This document shows, piece by piece, positions 54,790 through 63,124 of a stretch of DNA of 64,000 bases; the first letter of the stretch is position 1, and every line of letters starts with the position of its first letter. Below the pieces are notes generated by a model. The model saw only the letters and a list, made by a program, of their open reading frames with translations, searched no databases and was not told where the DNA came from. Source of the DNA: CAIXSC01 sp046349855 (GTDB taxonomy: Bacteria; Planctomycetota; Planctomycetia; Pirellulales; Pirellulaceae); assembly GCA_046349855.1 (NCBI GenBank), contig JAXMBM010000033.1, positions 1-64,000 on the forward strand. Direction: 5' to 3'. Made by a program: the position numbers and the translations under genes.

Positions 54790-57344
54790 CCCCTCAAGAA
54801 CTGACGCAGCTGTGTCACCAGGCGGCCTCCACGCTGGAGTTCTCCGCTCTGCGGGCCGCTCTGACCTCGGCCCTGGAGCTCGTATCGCAGTGGCAGGAAC
54901 TGGCGCCCTTCCAACGTGCGCAGTTTACCGGCCGGGTGTCCCAGGCGCTGGAAACGCTGAACCGACGGCAGCGCGATCCAGGCGTACTGCTGGAAGCCCT
55001 GCGTCGCACCCTCGAGTCAGAATCGCTGGATCTCGCCAACGTGGCACCTCTGTCGGAGTGGTTCGAGCGGTTAGCCTACGAAAGCGATGCAGCCTTGCGC
55101 GGCGAACTCCTCCCGGTGGAACTGTTGCACGCCTATCGTGAAGTCTGCCGCCGCACTCCTGGCTTCCATTCGGCCGAACGACTCGCGCGCTGGCGACGAG
55201 AACGACGCCTGGAACGCGTCACCGGCTTTGCTGCCACGTCCCCCGATCCACGGCAGGACCTGACTGCGGCCTGCGGACTGGAAAGCCTGCTGCGCGGGCT
55301 CCCTGAGCCCGATGACGCTCTCGCCGACTGGCTCGCACCGCTGGCCCAGGCGCGGCAGCTGGCTCAACAACGACTGCCCCACTCCGACGCCGATCTGCTT
55401 GCCAACTGCCTTTCCTCGTATCAGGAACAACTGCGGGCGACCGGCGAGAACCGGCTCGCGCAGGATGAAAGCTACCTCTTGGGTAAGAACCTCGAAGCTC
55501 TGCGTTCACGCCTCACCGCCGCGGCGATCCCCAGTGAACAGGCCGCTGCCCACCTCGAACACCTCGAGGAACTTGAGCGCCGCTTCGATCAGGTCCGATA
55601 TCGCAGCTCCAGCTATGTCTTCCAGTCCCAGTACCTGCCCATCCTGGGCAACCTGCGGCACGAAGCCGAACAGACATGGAACTTCCCCGGATTCCTGGCC
55701 CGTTGGCGAGAAGTGCGTACCGCCAGTCGTCAGGGGACCTGGGGAGTCGATCGGCTGGCGCGATATCACCAGGAAAGGGTCGGGGAGGAACTGTCCTCAA
55801 TCCGCGTGGTACTCGACGAACGGCGTTGCTCGCCGACCGCCTGGCAGCACGCGCTGCGTGGCGTGGAGGAACTTGTCGACGATCTGGAGCGGCGGGCGGT
55901 GATCGGTCGGCCGATGCTGGCGGCGGTCGAACGACGTTTGCGCGAGGTGTCCGATTGGGCGCACAACCTGACCCGTTCCCGCCCGGCGATCAACGATGCG
56001 ACCTCGCCTTCGCCCGAGCGGTCCGAGCCACCATCGCTGGACGGCCTGGCCGGCCTGGAAGATCGTTGCCGCGAATTGCGGCGAGTTCTCCCGGAACGGC
56101 AAGAGGCCTTCATCCGCCAGTTGCATGAGCAACTGGCAGCGTTCGTTTCCCAGCTGGATGATCGGATGAATTTTGCCGCAGCCTACGACGAACTCCGCGA
56201 TGTCGAGCAGACGATCTTTGATCGACAGAACTGGCTGCCACGCGGCGCTCACCGTGCACTCGCCGACCAGTTTCGTGACGCACGACGGCAATTCTGGCAA
56301 CGCCTGGGCAATAGGAAGGCCATCGAAGCCGGCTTTCGCACGCTGGACGAAAGGCTGGAGACGGCCGCGCGCCGCTTGCGTCACTCCTGTCAGGCAGAGG
56401 AGTTGGAGTTGGAACTCGAACAACTCGCCTTCCGCGTCGCGCACGGGCGGTTTTCCGACGGTCACTGGCGAGCGTTGTCGCAGCTGGTCCGCCGGATGCA
56501 CCAGCGGATCGCAGGCCTGCGGCGAAAGCGGGCCGAGTATCTGGCGGCCCGAGCATCCAGCCAGGCGGCCCTCTACGCCGAGCTTTCCGCCCTGGTGTGC
56601 GAATGCCAGGCCAACGCATCTCGGGAACCAGGTTCTCCGGCGAGTTGGGAGGCTCTGATCGATGCCGACCGGCAAGTCCGAGCCGCCCGGGAATTGACCC
56701 GGGAACAGGAACATTCGCTGCGTACACAGCTCGACGCCGCCTTTCACTGCATTCGAGAACAGCGGGCTGCCTTTGCTCACACGGCCTCCGTGGTCTACGC
56801 CGCCTACCTGGACGATATCAACAACGTTCTGCAACCTCTCGAAGCCACCTGTCCGGCGCCAACACGCGAGGACGCCTTCCTCGCCATCGAAGGGATCAAG
56901 CCGCTACGCGCGCGTCTGGCCCAAGAAAGTCGGCTGCTCCGTCGACAGCGGCAGGATCTGTTCGAACAGTTGCGTATTGTTTCCGATGCCATCTCCCAGA
57001 TACTCAATCCGTCGGTCGAGATGCAGCAACAATCGACGGCGGCACTCCGTCGGCAGATCGATGAACTGGCAGCAGCCATCGAGTCGCTACGAGATCCAAG
57101 CGAACTCCCGGAGTTCATCGGAGCTCACAAGCGACTGTACGCCGAGATCCGCGGCACCACACTTCCCATTCAGATCCGCTCGGATCTGCGTCACGAACTG
57201 GAACACCTCTGGTCTCGGATCGTCGAACAAAAGCAGACGTTGGGCAGCGGTCGGTTTGAAATCGCGAACATCGAAGCGACGATGAGTCGCCTGGAACGGC
57301 AGGGGACCTTTCTGTGGATCGACCGCATCCCGACACTCATCTGA
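54786..57344 (+). CDS. Long helical/coiled-coil protein of unknown function
   Basis: An 852-residue protein; ATG 54786 overlaps the JAB-E1 stop as ATGA. It is rich in Arg, Glu, Leu and Gln and nearly devoid of Gly and strand patterns. Heptad-like stretches occur throughout (LEHLEELERRFDQVRYR; LRRQIDELAAAIESLRDPSELPEF; LRRQRQDLFEQLRIVSDAI). No P-loop or enzyme motif is seen, which argues against an SMC protein. It is a good candidate for a scaffold, or for the target or adaptor of the ubiquitin-like conjugation encoded just upstream. No family is recognised. Confidence 0.78.
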   Translation: MTPQELTQLCHQAASTLEFSALRAALTSALELVSQWQELAPFQRAQFTGRVSQALETLNRRQRDPGVLLEALRRTLESESLDLANVAPLSEWFERLAYESDAALRGELLPVELLHAYREVCRRTPGFHSAERLARWRRERRLERVTGFAATSPDPRQDLTAACGLESLLRGLPEPDDALADWLAPLAQARQLAQQRLPHSDADLLANCLSSYQEQLRATGENRLAQDESYLLGKNLEALRSRLTAAAIPSEQAAAHLEHLEELERRFDQVRYRSSSYVFQSQYLPILGNLRHEAEQTWNFPGFLARWREVRTASRQGTWGVDRLARYHQERVGEELSSIRVVLDERRCSPTAWQHALRGVEELVDDLERRAVIGRPMLAAVERRLREVSDWAHNLTRSRPAINDATSPSPERSEPPSLDGLAGLEDRCRELRRVLPERQEAFIRQLHEQLAAFVSQLDDRMNFAAAYDELRDVEQTIFDRQNWLPRGAHRALADQFRDARRQFWQRLGNRKAIEAGFRTLDERLETAARRLRHSCQAEELELELEQLAFRVAHGRFSDGHWRALSQLVRRMHQRIAGLRRKRAEYLAARASSQAALYAELSALVCECQANASREPGSPASWEALIDADRQVRAARELTREQEHSLRTQLDAAFHCIREQRAAFAHTASVVYAAYLDDINNVLQPLEATCPAPTREDAFLAIEGIKPLRARLAQESRLLRRQRQDLFEQLRIVSDAISQILNPSVEMQQQSTAALRRQIDELAAAIESLRDPSELPEFIGAHKRLYAEIRGTTLPIQIRSDLRHELEHLWSRIVEQKQTLGSGRFEIANIEATMSRLERQGTFLWIDRIPTLI

Positions 57345-57454
57345 TCGTCGTCTTGTCCGCCGCCGCACACCGTACGGCGGCCGTAGTCGGTGCAGCAGGC
57401 CGGTGAATGTCCGACACACTTCACAGGATTCCTCCAGTACAACAGGTGAGCACC

Positions 57455-58168
57455 ATGGGGATCGTGATCGCCGTCATCTCGCTGATCATCCTGGCTATCG
57501 TCATTCTGAATTGGCTGCCTCTGCAGGAGCCCGCACATTCTCCTTCTCGTGGCAGCACCCAGTCCCCAGGTCGTTCGGATCGAGTGTCCCCGAGCTCACG
57601 GCCAGCGTCCCCGCCCACGCCCTCCACGCCGACGCGCACTCCCTCACCGCCACCGTCGTCCCCACGACCCGCGCGCCGTCGTCCACCGCTGGTGCGGCTG
57701 CTTCCCGGTTCGGCTCCCGCCCTGCACCGTCGGTTGCACGCGGATGAATGCGTACCTGCCACGTTGATCGTTCTGCTGCGGCGCTATGGGATCGATTGCT
57801 CCTCGACGGCAGAGACAGGTTTGGGCGGTGAACCCGACGATGTTCAGCTGGCTCATGCCCGATCGCAACAGCGTATCCTGTTGACCTTCGATCGGGACTT
57901 CCTGCGTCTCTCCGAATCGGCGAGGCACTGCGGAATCATCCTGCTGCGTCGCCAACGCTGCGACTACCATCAGGTCGCTCGCTTCTGCCTCGCGCTGCCA
58001 GCGGCGCCGCCCGCGCCGCCCCCACAGAATCTCAGGGCGCGGGCGGGTCGGCAACGAAAGGCAGGCACAGCAACGACGATTCACTCCGCAGGTAGAGGTG
58101 CGGGCCCACGAGCGCCGGGTGCGCGTACAGTTCCGTCTCTTCGGAACTCACTCGACAGCGGGAAGTGA
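57455..58168 (+). CDS. Membrane-anchored DUF5615 (PIN-like) protein
   Basis: A 237-residue protein if it starts at ATG 57455, where AGGTG precedes it and a transmembrane helix (MGIVIAVISLIILAIVILNWL) begins immediately; ATG 57407 would add 16 residues. A Pro/Ser/Thr/Arg-rich stretch (residues 25-80) leads to a DUF5615 fold at about 93-185: HADECVPATLIVLLRRYGIDC, GLGGEPDDVQLAHA, LLTFDRDFLRL and GIILLRRQ. DUF5615 is a PIN-like (Mut7-C) domain common in toxin-antitoxin pairs; the acidic residues Asp97, Asp128/129, Asp146 and Asp148 (from this start) fit a metal site. The membrane anchor is unusual. The 3' end overlaps the convergent propeller gene by 137 bases, and its last 45 residues lack domain character. 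Confidence 0.75.
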   Translation: MGIVIAVISLIILAIVILNWLPLQEPAHSPSRGSTQSPGRSDRVSPSSRPASPPTPSTPTRTPSPPPSSPRPARRRPPLVRLLPGSAPALHRRLHADECVPATLIVLLRRYGIDCSSTAETGLGGEPDDVQLAHARSQQRILLTFDRDFLRLSESARHCGIILLRRQRCDYHQVARFCLALPAAPPAPPPQNLRARAGRQRKAGTATTIHSAGRGAGPRAPGARTVPSLRNSLDSGK

Positions 58169-59159
58169 TCCGTGGCGGAGTCGCGGTGGCGTCCACCAAC
58201 ACCAGTTCCCCGCGTCCCGCCAGCAACACTCGTTGGTCATCCGTCAGCGCCGCGGCATAGTCACCGAAGGCCGAATCCCGCTGCCGCAGCCGTTCCCGCA
58301 ACCCATCCTGCAAGTCCAGACACACCAGTTGACGATGGACGCAGAAAAGCCGTGTTCCCGCCACCACCGGTGTGCTCATGCTGGGTGCCAGCCGGCGGTT
58401 CTCGGCCCGCGGCTGCGGATCGAGCGTTCCGTCGGCACGAAAACCGTACAGCCGCGTACCGTTGTTCTCGGTGGCCACGATCAACTGGCCGCGCCACGCC
58501 ACCGGTGTGGGGACGTTAAAGTCGCCGGGGGCCGGTGGCACCAGACGCCACAATCGCTTCCCGCTGGCAGGATCCCAACCTCCCAGAGAGTCAACATCGT
58601 GTCCGATCACCTGCCAGCGGCCGCCAAACTCACCGGCGATGAACGAGCCATGTCCGGCCGGCGCTCCCGAGGTCTGCCAGATCACTTCGCCCGTCTCGGG
58701 TCGAAGCGCAACGAGCGAGGCCTGGGGACCACCGGGACTCACGACGAGCTTTCCAGCGACCAACAGTGGCGAACCGCAGAAGCCCCAGGGCATTTCGGCG
58801 GTGACGGCAAAGTCCTGACGGAGGTTGCGTTGCCACAGCGTCTTGCCGGTCGCCAAATCGACGCACAGCAGATCGCCCAGGGCTCCGCACAGAAACACTC
58901 GGCCGTCCGCGATCAGGGGAGTGGCGCGTGGCGAATTGCCGTAGTCGAGCTGCCCCAAGGCGACGACGCGCACCACCCAGAGCAATTCGCCCGTGCGCGC
59001 ATCCAGGCACTGATAGACGTCCTGGAGATCATCGAGGTCACGGTCGCCGAACACCACGCGCTGGTCCGCGACCGCGATACCGCCAAGGCCCGACGCGTGC
59101 AGGGGGACACTCCAGAGCGCGGGGAGCCGTTCCGGCAACTCGGCCGGCAAACGAGCCAC
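58032..59159 (-). CDS. PQQ-type beta-propeller, probably the C-terminal half of a frameshifted protein
   Basis: From the only usual start (GTG 59159) this is 375 residues of PQQ-like (BamB/YVTN-type) repeats: VYQCLDARTGELLWVVRVV, RVFLCGALGDLLCVDLATGKTLWQRNL, KLVVSPGGPQASLVALRPETGEVIWQ and so on. The frame, however, continues upstream to 59261 without any ATG, GTG or TTG and encodes VAEAPPADWPQWRGTGRDGR, the WPQWRG motif normally found at the start of these proteins. This lies immediately after the slippery A tract ending the PhnD-like gene. A -1 shift there would add this domain to the exported PhnD-like protein, for a product of about 693 residues. Alone, the GTG form lacks both signal peptide and first motif. 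The 3' end overlaps the PIN-like gene. Confidence 0.75.
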   Translation of the reverse strand: MARLPAELPERLPALWSVPLHASGLGGIAVADQRVVFGDRDLDDLQDVYQCLDARTGELLWVVRVVALGQLDYGNSPRATPLIADGRVFLCGALGDLLCVDLATGKTLWQRNLRQDFAVTAEMPWGFCGSPLLVAGKLVVSPGGPQASLVALRPETGEVIWQTSGAPAGHGSFIAGEFGGRWQVIGHDVDSLGGWDPASGKRLWRLVPPAPGDFNVPTPVAWRGQLIVATENNGTRLYGFRADGTLDPQPRAENRRLAPSMSTPVVAGTRLFCVHRQLVCLDLQDGLRERLRQRDSAFGDYAAALTDDQRVLLAGRGELVLVDATATPPRITSRCRVSSEETELYAHPALVGPHLYLRSESSLLCLPFVADPPAP

Positions 59160-59215
59160 TCGACCGTCCCGTCCCGTACCGCGCCACTGCGGCCAGTCGG
59201 CCGGCGGCGCTTCAG

Positions 59216-60112
59216 CTACTTTTTTTTTGCCGCCGGAACTGCCGGAACCGCCGGTGCCGGCTCATCCGGTGCGACGAATCCGAGAAGTGACTCCAGGGCG
59301 GTGCACAATTCCAGCTGCGCTCCCACGCCCAGCAATTCCTCCGTCACGCGACCGCGCAAGTCGTCTCCCAGGGAACGGGATACGAAAGCGGCGACAAACG
59401 GGACCGGCGCGGTCTTGCCGACCACGCGCAGGTCCCCTTTCTTGATCGTGCCACAGCCTTCGAGCAGCGGCGCGGCGTAGCTCGAGATCACCGCGGCGGA
59501 CCGCCCCTGCCGTCCCGCTTCGACCACCTTGCAGGCTCCATCGCTGCAGGCATTGGTGAGGGCCAGCGGTCGGTCCGGGGTGACCTGCGCAGCCGCCAGC
59601 GCCGCGAGCGCCGCCTGGTGTTTCTCTGCGCAATCCTCGGGGCCGAAGTAGATCGTGTAACCGCGCAGATCGGCCAGCGTCCGCGCGGGGTCGGCCTGAG
59701 CGACCACCAGCAGGCCGTGCTGTACCGTGCTGCCCGTGCTGTCGGTGAGCCGTGCGACACAGACCATGTCGCGCTGAGCTCGCGCCGCATCCGAGCGTAC
59801 GACCGAGTCCTTTCCGATCACCAGGTCCGCGCGGCCGCCTGTTTCCTTGAGCGCTTTGGCGAGCGATTCGGCGAAGACCAGCGTGACCTTCCGCCCCAAT
59901 CGCGATTCGAGATGCGCCGCAAGCACCTCGTATTTGCGCTGTGCGTACCCTTCGACACAGGGACACGAGAGCGGCGCCGCCAGCGGATCCATGACGATCA
60001 TCGCCAGACTGTCCGACTCATCCCCATCGACCGACGCGGCTCCGCCAGCCAACGTCCCCAGCACCAGCAGTGCCGCCAGGAGTCCACGCCCCGATTGGGC
60101 TGTCCACGCCAT
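59216..60112 (-). CDS. PhnD-like phosphate/phosphonate-type substrate-binding protein
   Basis: A 298-residue exported protein. ATG 60112 gives MAWTAQSGRGLLAALLVLGTLAGGAAS, a signal peptide. The rest fits the PF12974 (phosphonate-binding-like) two-lobed fold: YEVLAAHLESRLGRKVTLVFAES, ADLVIGKDSVVRSD, LADLRGYTIYFGPEDCAEKHQAALAAL and RSAAVISSYAAPLLEGCG. No ABC permease or ATPase is adjacent. The last residues form an Ala/Pro/Val linker followed by three lysines encoded by A AAA AAG, then TAG; this is a dnaX-type -1 slippery heptamer, and the following propeller frame has no usual start. The domain may therefore be the N-terminal half of a larger protein. It lies 97 bases after the NHL gene. Confidence 0.85.
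   Translation of the reverse strand: MAWTAQSGRGLLAALLVLGTLAGGAASVDGDESDSLAMIVMDPLAAPLSCPCVEGYAQRKYEVLAAHLESRLGRKVTLVFAESLAKALKETGGRADLVIGKDSVVRSDAARAQRDMVCVARLTDSTGSTVQHGLLVVAQADPARTLADLRGYTIYFGPEDCAEKHQAALAALAAAQVTPDRPLALTNACSDGACKVVEAGRQGRSAAVISSYAAPLLEGCGTIKKGDLRVVGKTAPVPFVAAFVSRSLGDDLRGRVTEELLGVGAQLELCTALESLLGFVAPDEPAPAVPAVPAAKKK
59219..59228 (-). promoter_or_regulatory. Candidate -1 slippery site (nine A then G) before the PhnD-like stop
   Basis: On the minus strand, GCA AAA AAA AAG TAG places A-AAA-AAG in the zero frame immediately before the stop. A -1 slip continues as GTA GCT GAA into the beta-propeller frame. The A tract could also cause transcriptional slippage. Without a second sequence, a homopolymer error cannot be excluded. 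Confidence 0.55.
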
Positions 60113-60209
60113 GTGTCTCCTCCCGATCTCGCTCCCGGATCGAGGGACGACGAGCCTGCTCGCCACCCCCCGTTCTTTCTACCTGTTGGGGAACCGCACG
60201 GAGCTGCCG

Positions 60210-61745
60210 TCAGACGCCACGAACCGGCCGGCTGGCGGCCCGCGGCGCCGCGGGCTCCGCGGGCAACTTCGCCGGAGCAGACTCGGCGGCCGCCTTCTCC
60301 GTTTCGGGCGTCGCCGACTTGCGCTGCATGAGCACGATATGATTGCGGGTGATGTCCAGCATATAGATGCGGCTCCCGTCAGCGCTCACGGCAATCGACA
60401 CATTCTTGCAACCTGGGACGAGCTTGATATCCCCCACAAACTCGACGAACTCACCGGTCGCCGTAAACCGTTTGATCCGTCCCGTATTCGATTCCGCCGT
60501 ATAGACGTCTCCCTGGCGGTTGAAGCAGACGTTCATCGGATTGCAGCAGCTGGTAAAGCCCTCCAAACCCGAGCGATCGGCCTTACCCCAGGTCGCCAGC
60601 AGCGAGCCATCGGGCTGGTACCGGGCCACTCGATGCCGTGCGTTCTCGGCGACGTAGAGTCCCGACGCACTGACCTGGACGTCCATCTGTCCGCAGCAGC
60701 CGCTCAATCCCGTGACGACCACCTTGGCCTCCGTGAAGTCGTGCTTCATACGCCAGACCTCAAAGCCGTAACCGACGAGCGCCGGAGTGGCGACGTACAC
60801 GAAATCCTTATCGGCCGCGATCGACGCCATCCGCCGCTTGTAATTGGCGAGACTCGTCACCTGCTGTTCGACCGCCTCTTCACTGACCCGCGGCTTCTGC
60901 ACGTCCCCCTGCTCGGCCAACTGCTTTTCCAACTGCGTCAACTGCTGCGGGAGTAGTTCCAGCAAGCGCCGTTCCTGGTCGCTCAGTTCCTCTTTGTCTT
61001 CCTGCTTCTTCTTGAGCGATTCAATGATCTGCCGGTAGGCGGTGATCCGCGATTCCACGCTGTTCACCGAGCGGCTGAGATTCTGTACCGCTTGTTCGCG
61101 GAGCTTGCCGCGGTTGTCACGCAGCGCCACGGCATGGGGCGATTCGACCTGCTGGAGCACTTCGCCGGTCGCCGAAAAACGGAAAATCTTGCCGTTGCCC
61201 GCCACCAGCACGGTGCCGTCCGGCGACACGCCAATCGATTCCGGTTTGACCTCAACCGGCCAGGCGGATTGAAACACCCCTTCGGCGTCCAGAATCCGGA
61301 CTTCGCCTGGCCCCTCCCCGCAAGCAGCCAGGATCCTCCCTTGAGCGTCCAGGCAAAAGGCGTTGACTCGCAGTTTATCCCCGTCTCCGCGCGACACCTC
61401 AATGATCTTCGACTGCGAGTGCGTCGCCTGCTCGTCGACATCCGCCGGTTCGTTCCCCGTCACGCGGACAGGCGCGATCACGGGCGTGGCCGGTGTCGCC
61501 GCCGGTGCCTGCTTCTTCTGGAGGGTCGGCGCCAGTTTCTGCCGGGTCGAGGGTGCTGGCTGAACTGGTGTCGCTGGCTGAACTGGTGTTGCTGGCTGAG
61601 CGGCGGCCGTGCCTGATGCCGCCACAACCTTGCGTGGCTGAATGCGAGGCGACGGCGGGGTCCCCTCATCGGCCAACGCCACCAGGACCGACATGCTTCC
61701 CCACGCCGAACACGCCAGCCCGATTCCCCAGATCAACGCGCGCAT
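60210..61745 (-). CDS. Exported NHL-repeat beta-propeller protein
   Basis: A 511-residue protein from ATG 61745 (MRALIWGIGLACSAWG signal). A Pro/Ala/Gln-rich stretch with PATPVQ repeats (residues 45-95) precedes NHL/YVTN-like blades: RVNAFCLDAQGRILAACGEGPGEVRILD, ESIGVSPDGTVLVAGNGKIFRFSATG, then later MDVQVSASGLYVAENARHRVARYQPDG and NVCFNRQGDVYTAESNTGRIKRFTATGEF. A charged coiled-coil insertion sits at about residues 230-300 (SLKKKQEDKEELSDQERRLLELL). The end is an Ala/Pro/Lys-rich tail. NHL propellers mediate protein interactions. It precedes the PhnD-like gene by 97 bases; the pairing of propellers and PhnD-like proteins suggests a shared envelope function. Confidence 0.85.
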   Translation of the reverse strand: MRALIWGIGLACSAWGSMSVLVALADEGTPPSPRIQPRKVVAASGTAAAQPATPVQPATPVQPAPSTRQKLAPTLQKKQAPAATPATPVIAPVRVTGNEPADVDEQATHSQSKIIEVSRGDGDKLRVNAFCLDAQGRILAACGEGPGEVRILDAEGVFQSAWPVEVKPESIGVSPDGTVLVAGNGKIFRFSATGEVLQQVESPHAVALRDNRGKLREQAVQNLSRSVNSVESRITAYRQIIESLKKKQEDKEELSDQERRLLELLPQQLTQLEKQLAEQGDVQKPRVSEEAVEQQVTSLANYKRRMASIAADKDFVYVATPALVGYGFEVWRMKHDFTEAKVVVTGLSGCCGQMDVQVSASGLYVAENARHRVARYQPDGSLLATWGKADRSGLEGFTSCCNPMNVCFNRQGDVYTAESNTGRIKRFTATGEFVEFVGDIKLVPGCKNVSIAVSADGSRIYMLDITRNHIVLMQRKSATPETEKAAAESAPAKLPAEPAAPRAASRPVRGV

Positions 61746-62007
61746 CGCCTTCCTCCTGCACAAGAGTGCCCTGTCGAGCAGTGGCAAGTTTCTGCCACCG
61801 CCCGATCCTCCAAAGATTCACTCCACGCAACCGGACCACCGCGCACGAGCCGGGGGGCCTGCCTACCCGGGGGCCCTGCCTGGAGCGGATCCACGACAAG
61901 ATCGCCTTCCGCGACGTCCCCCATTATTGCGGGAGCGGACCCGAAGGAAAGGGTTTTCGCCAGAATTCCCCAAATCAGGGGGAACGCAGGAAACGGCCCG
62001 TTGCGGG

Positions 62008-62727
62008 TCAGCCGGCGCTGCGGATCTTTTCCGCCGGAACCGGGTTCAGGGGAGCTGCCGGTGCGCGTTCGCCCGGATCGAGCGGCTTGTCCTGCGGCAA
62101 CCGCAACTGGCCGCGGATCTGTTCCTGGACGGCACTGGCCGACTGCGTCCCATCCACGTTGACGATCAACTCCCGGCCGCGGAACAGGTCGAGAATCGGT
62201 TCGGTCTTGGTGTGGTAATCATGGAGCCGCGCCTGCACCACTTCCAGCGAATCGTCCGCTCGGGACACCAGCCGCCCGCCGCACACATCACAGCGATCCT
62301 TCACGGCGGGACGATGGAAGATGAGGTTGTAATCGAGCCCGCACTTTTCACACAGGCGACGGCTGAGGATCCGTTGCAGAACGACCTGATCGGGCACATC
62401 AATCTGAATCACAGCATCAATGTCGTAATGTTCCAGGAAGAACTCGGCCTGCGGCTGATTGCGCGGAAAGCCATCGAGCACGAAGCCGTAATTCCAGTCG
62501 TGCATCTCCAGCCGCGTCTTCACCACTTCCTCGACCACTTCATCGGGCACCAGCTGACCGCGCGAAACGATACGCTTGACGCGAGCGCCCAGCTTGGTGT
62601 GGCTCTGAATGTGCCAGCGGAAGATATCGCCGACACTCATGTGCACCAGATCAAAGCTGGAGCAAAGCAGCTTGGCCTGAGTCCCTTTACCGGATCCCTG
62701 AACCCCCATGATGATGTACTTACGCAT
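62008..62727 (-). CDS. adk: Adenylate kinase
   Basis: A 239-residue protein catalysing ATP + AMP = 2 ADP in the cytoplasm. ATG 62727 (MRKYIIMGVQGSGKGTQ) puts the P-loop GSGKGT at residues 11-16 as usual; an upstream in-frame start at 62805 would add unconserved residues. The NMP-binding region has SVGDIFRWHI, followed by FVLDGFPRNQPQAEFF. The lid has the zinc form: CEKCGLDYNLIFHRP and RCDVCGGRLVSRADD (four cysteines in two CxxC pairs). Typical length is about 215; the extra C-terminal 20 residues are Pro/Ala-rich. It is probably expressed after the RND transporter gene or from its own promoter in the 397-base gap upstream. Confidence 0.93.
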   Translation of the reverse strand: MRKYIIMGVQGSGKGTQAKLLCSSFDLVHMSVGDIFRWHIQSHTKLGARVKRIVSRGQLVPDEVVEEVVKTRLEMHDWNYGFVLDGFPRNQPQAEFFLEHYDIDAVIQIDVPDQVVLQRILSRRLCEKCGLDYNLIFHRPAVKDRCDVCGGRLVSRADDSLEVVQARLHDYHTKTEPILDLFRGRELIVNVDGTQSASAVQEQIRGQLRLPQDKPLDPGERAPAAPLNPVPAEKIRSAG

Positions 62728-62978
62728 GGCGTGTTCCCCTGTGCGGTGAGCGTCCGTCCTGTATCTCCGCCTCGGTCGCCATTCTAATCCGCGACGCCCG
62801 CGCACCGCATGTCATCTCTCGTGAATTGCGACGTGATCCCCACACGGCAGTGTGCGAATCCGCGCGACCAAACCGCACACCGCACACCGCGTCGCACGGC
62901 TCGCGCGCTGCCAGCCACCGCCACCAGTCACCGTCCGCGGCCGGAAGCCGATCAGCGAAGTTTGTCCGGCCAGCCACT

Positions 62979-63121
62979 CAGGGGCGCTGCTCAGGGGCGC
63001 TGCTCAGAGGCACTGCTCAGAGGCACTGCTCAGAGGCACTGCTCAGGGGCACTGCTCAGGGGCACTGCTCAGAGGCACTGCTCAGAGGCACTGCTCAGGG
63101 GCCCTGCTCAGGGGCGCTGCT
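62979..63121. repeat. Eleven tandem copies of a 13-base unit
   Basis: The unit CAGGGGCGCTGCT, with variants CAGAGGCACTGCT, CAGGGGCACTGCT and CAGGGGCCCTGCT, is repeated 11 times without spacers, starting right after the RND gene's stop and lying upstream of adk. The period is not a multiple of three and no frame is meaningful. It is a minisatellite-like array rather than CRISPR. The rest of 62728-62978 shows no gene. Confidence 0.93.
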
Positions 63122-63124
63122 CAG

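Noticed and set aside
54786..57344. SMC-like or Rad50-like protein
   Set aside because: No Walker A or B motif is present despite the coiled-coil character.
62979..63121. Possible CRISPR array
   Set aside because: The 13-base units are contiguous with no spacers and no cas gene is nearby.
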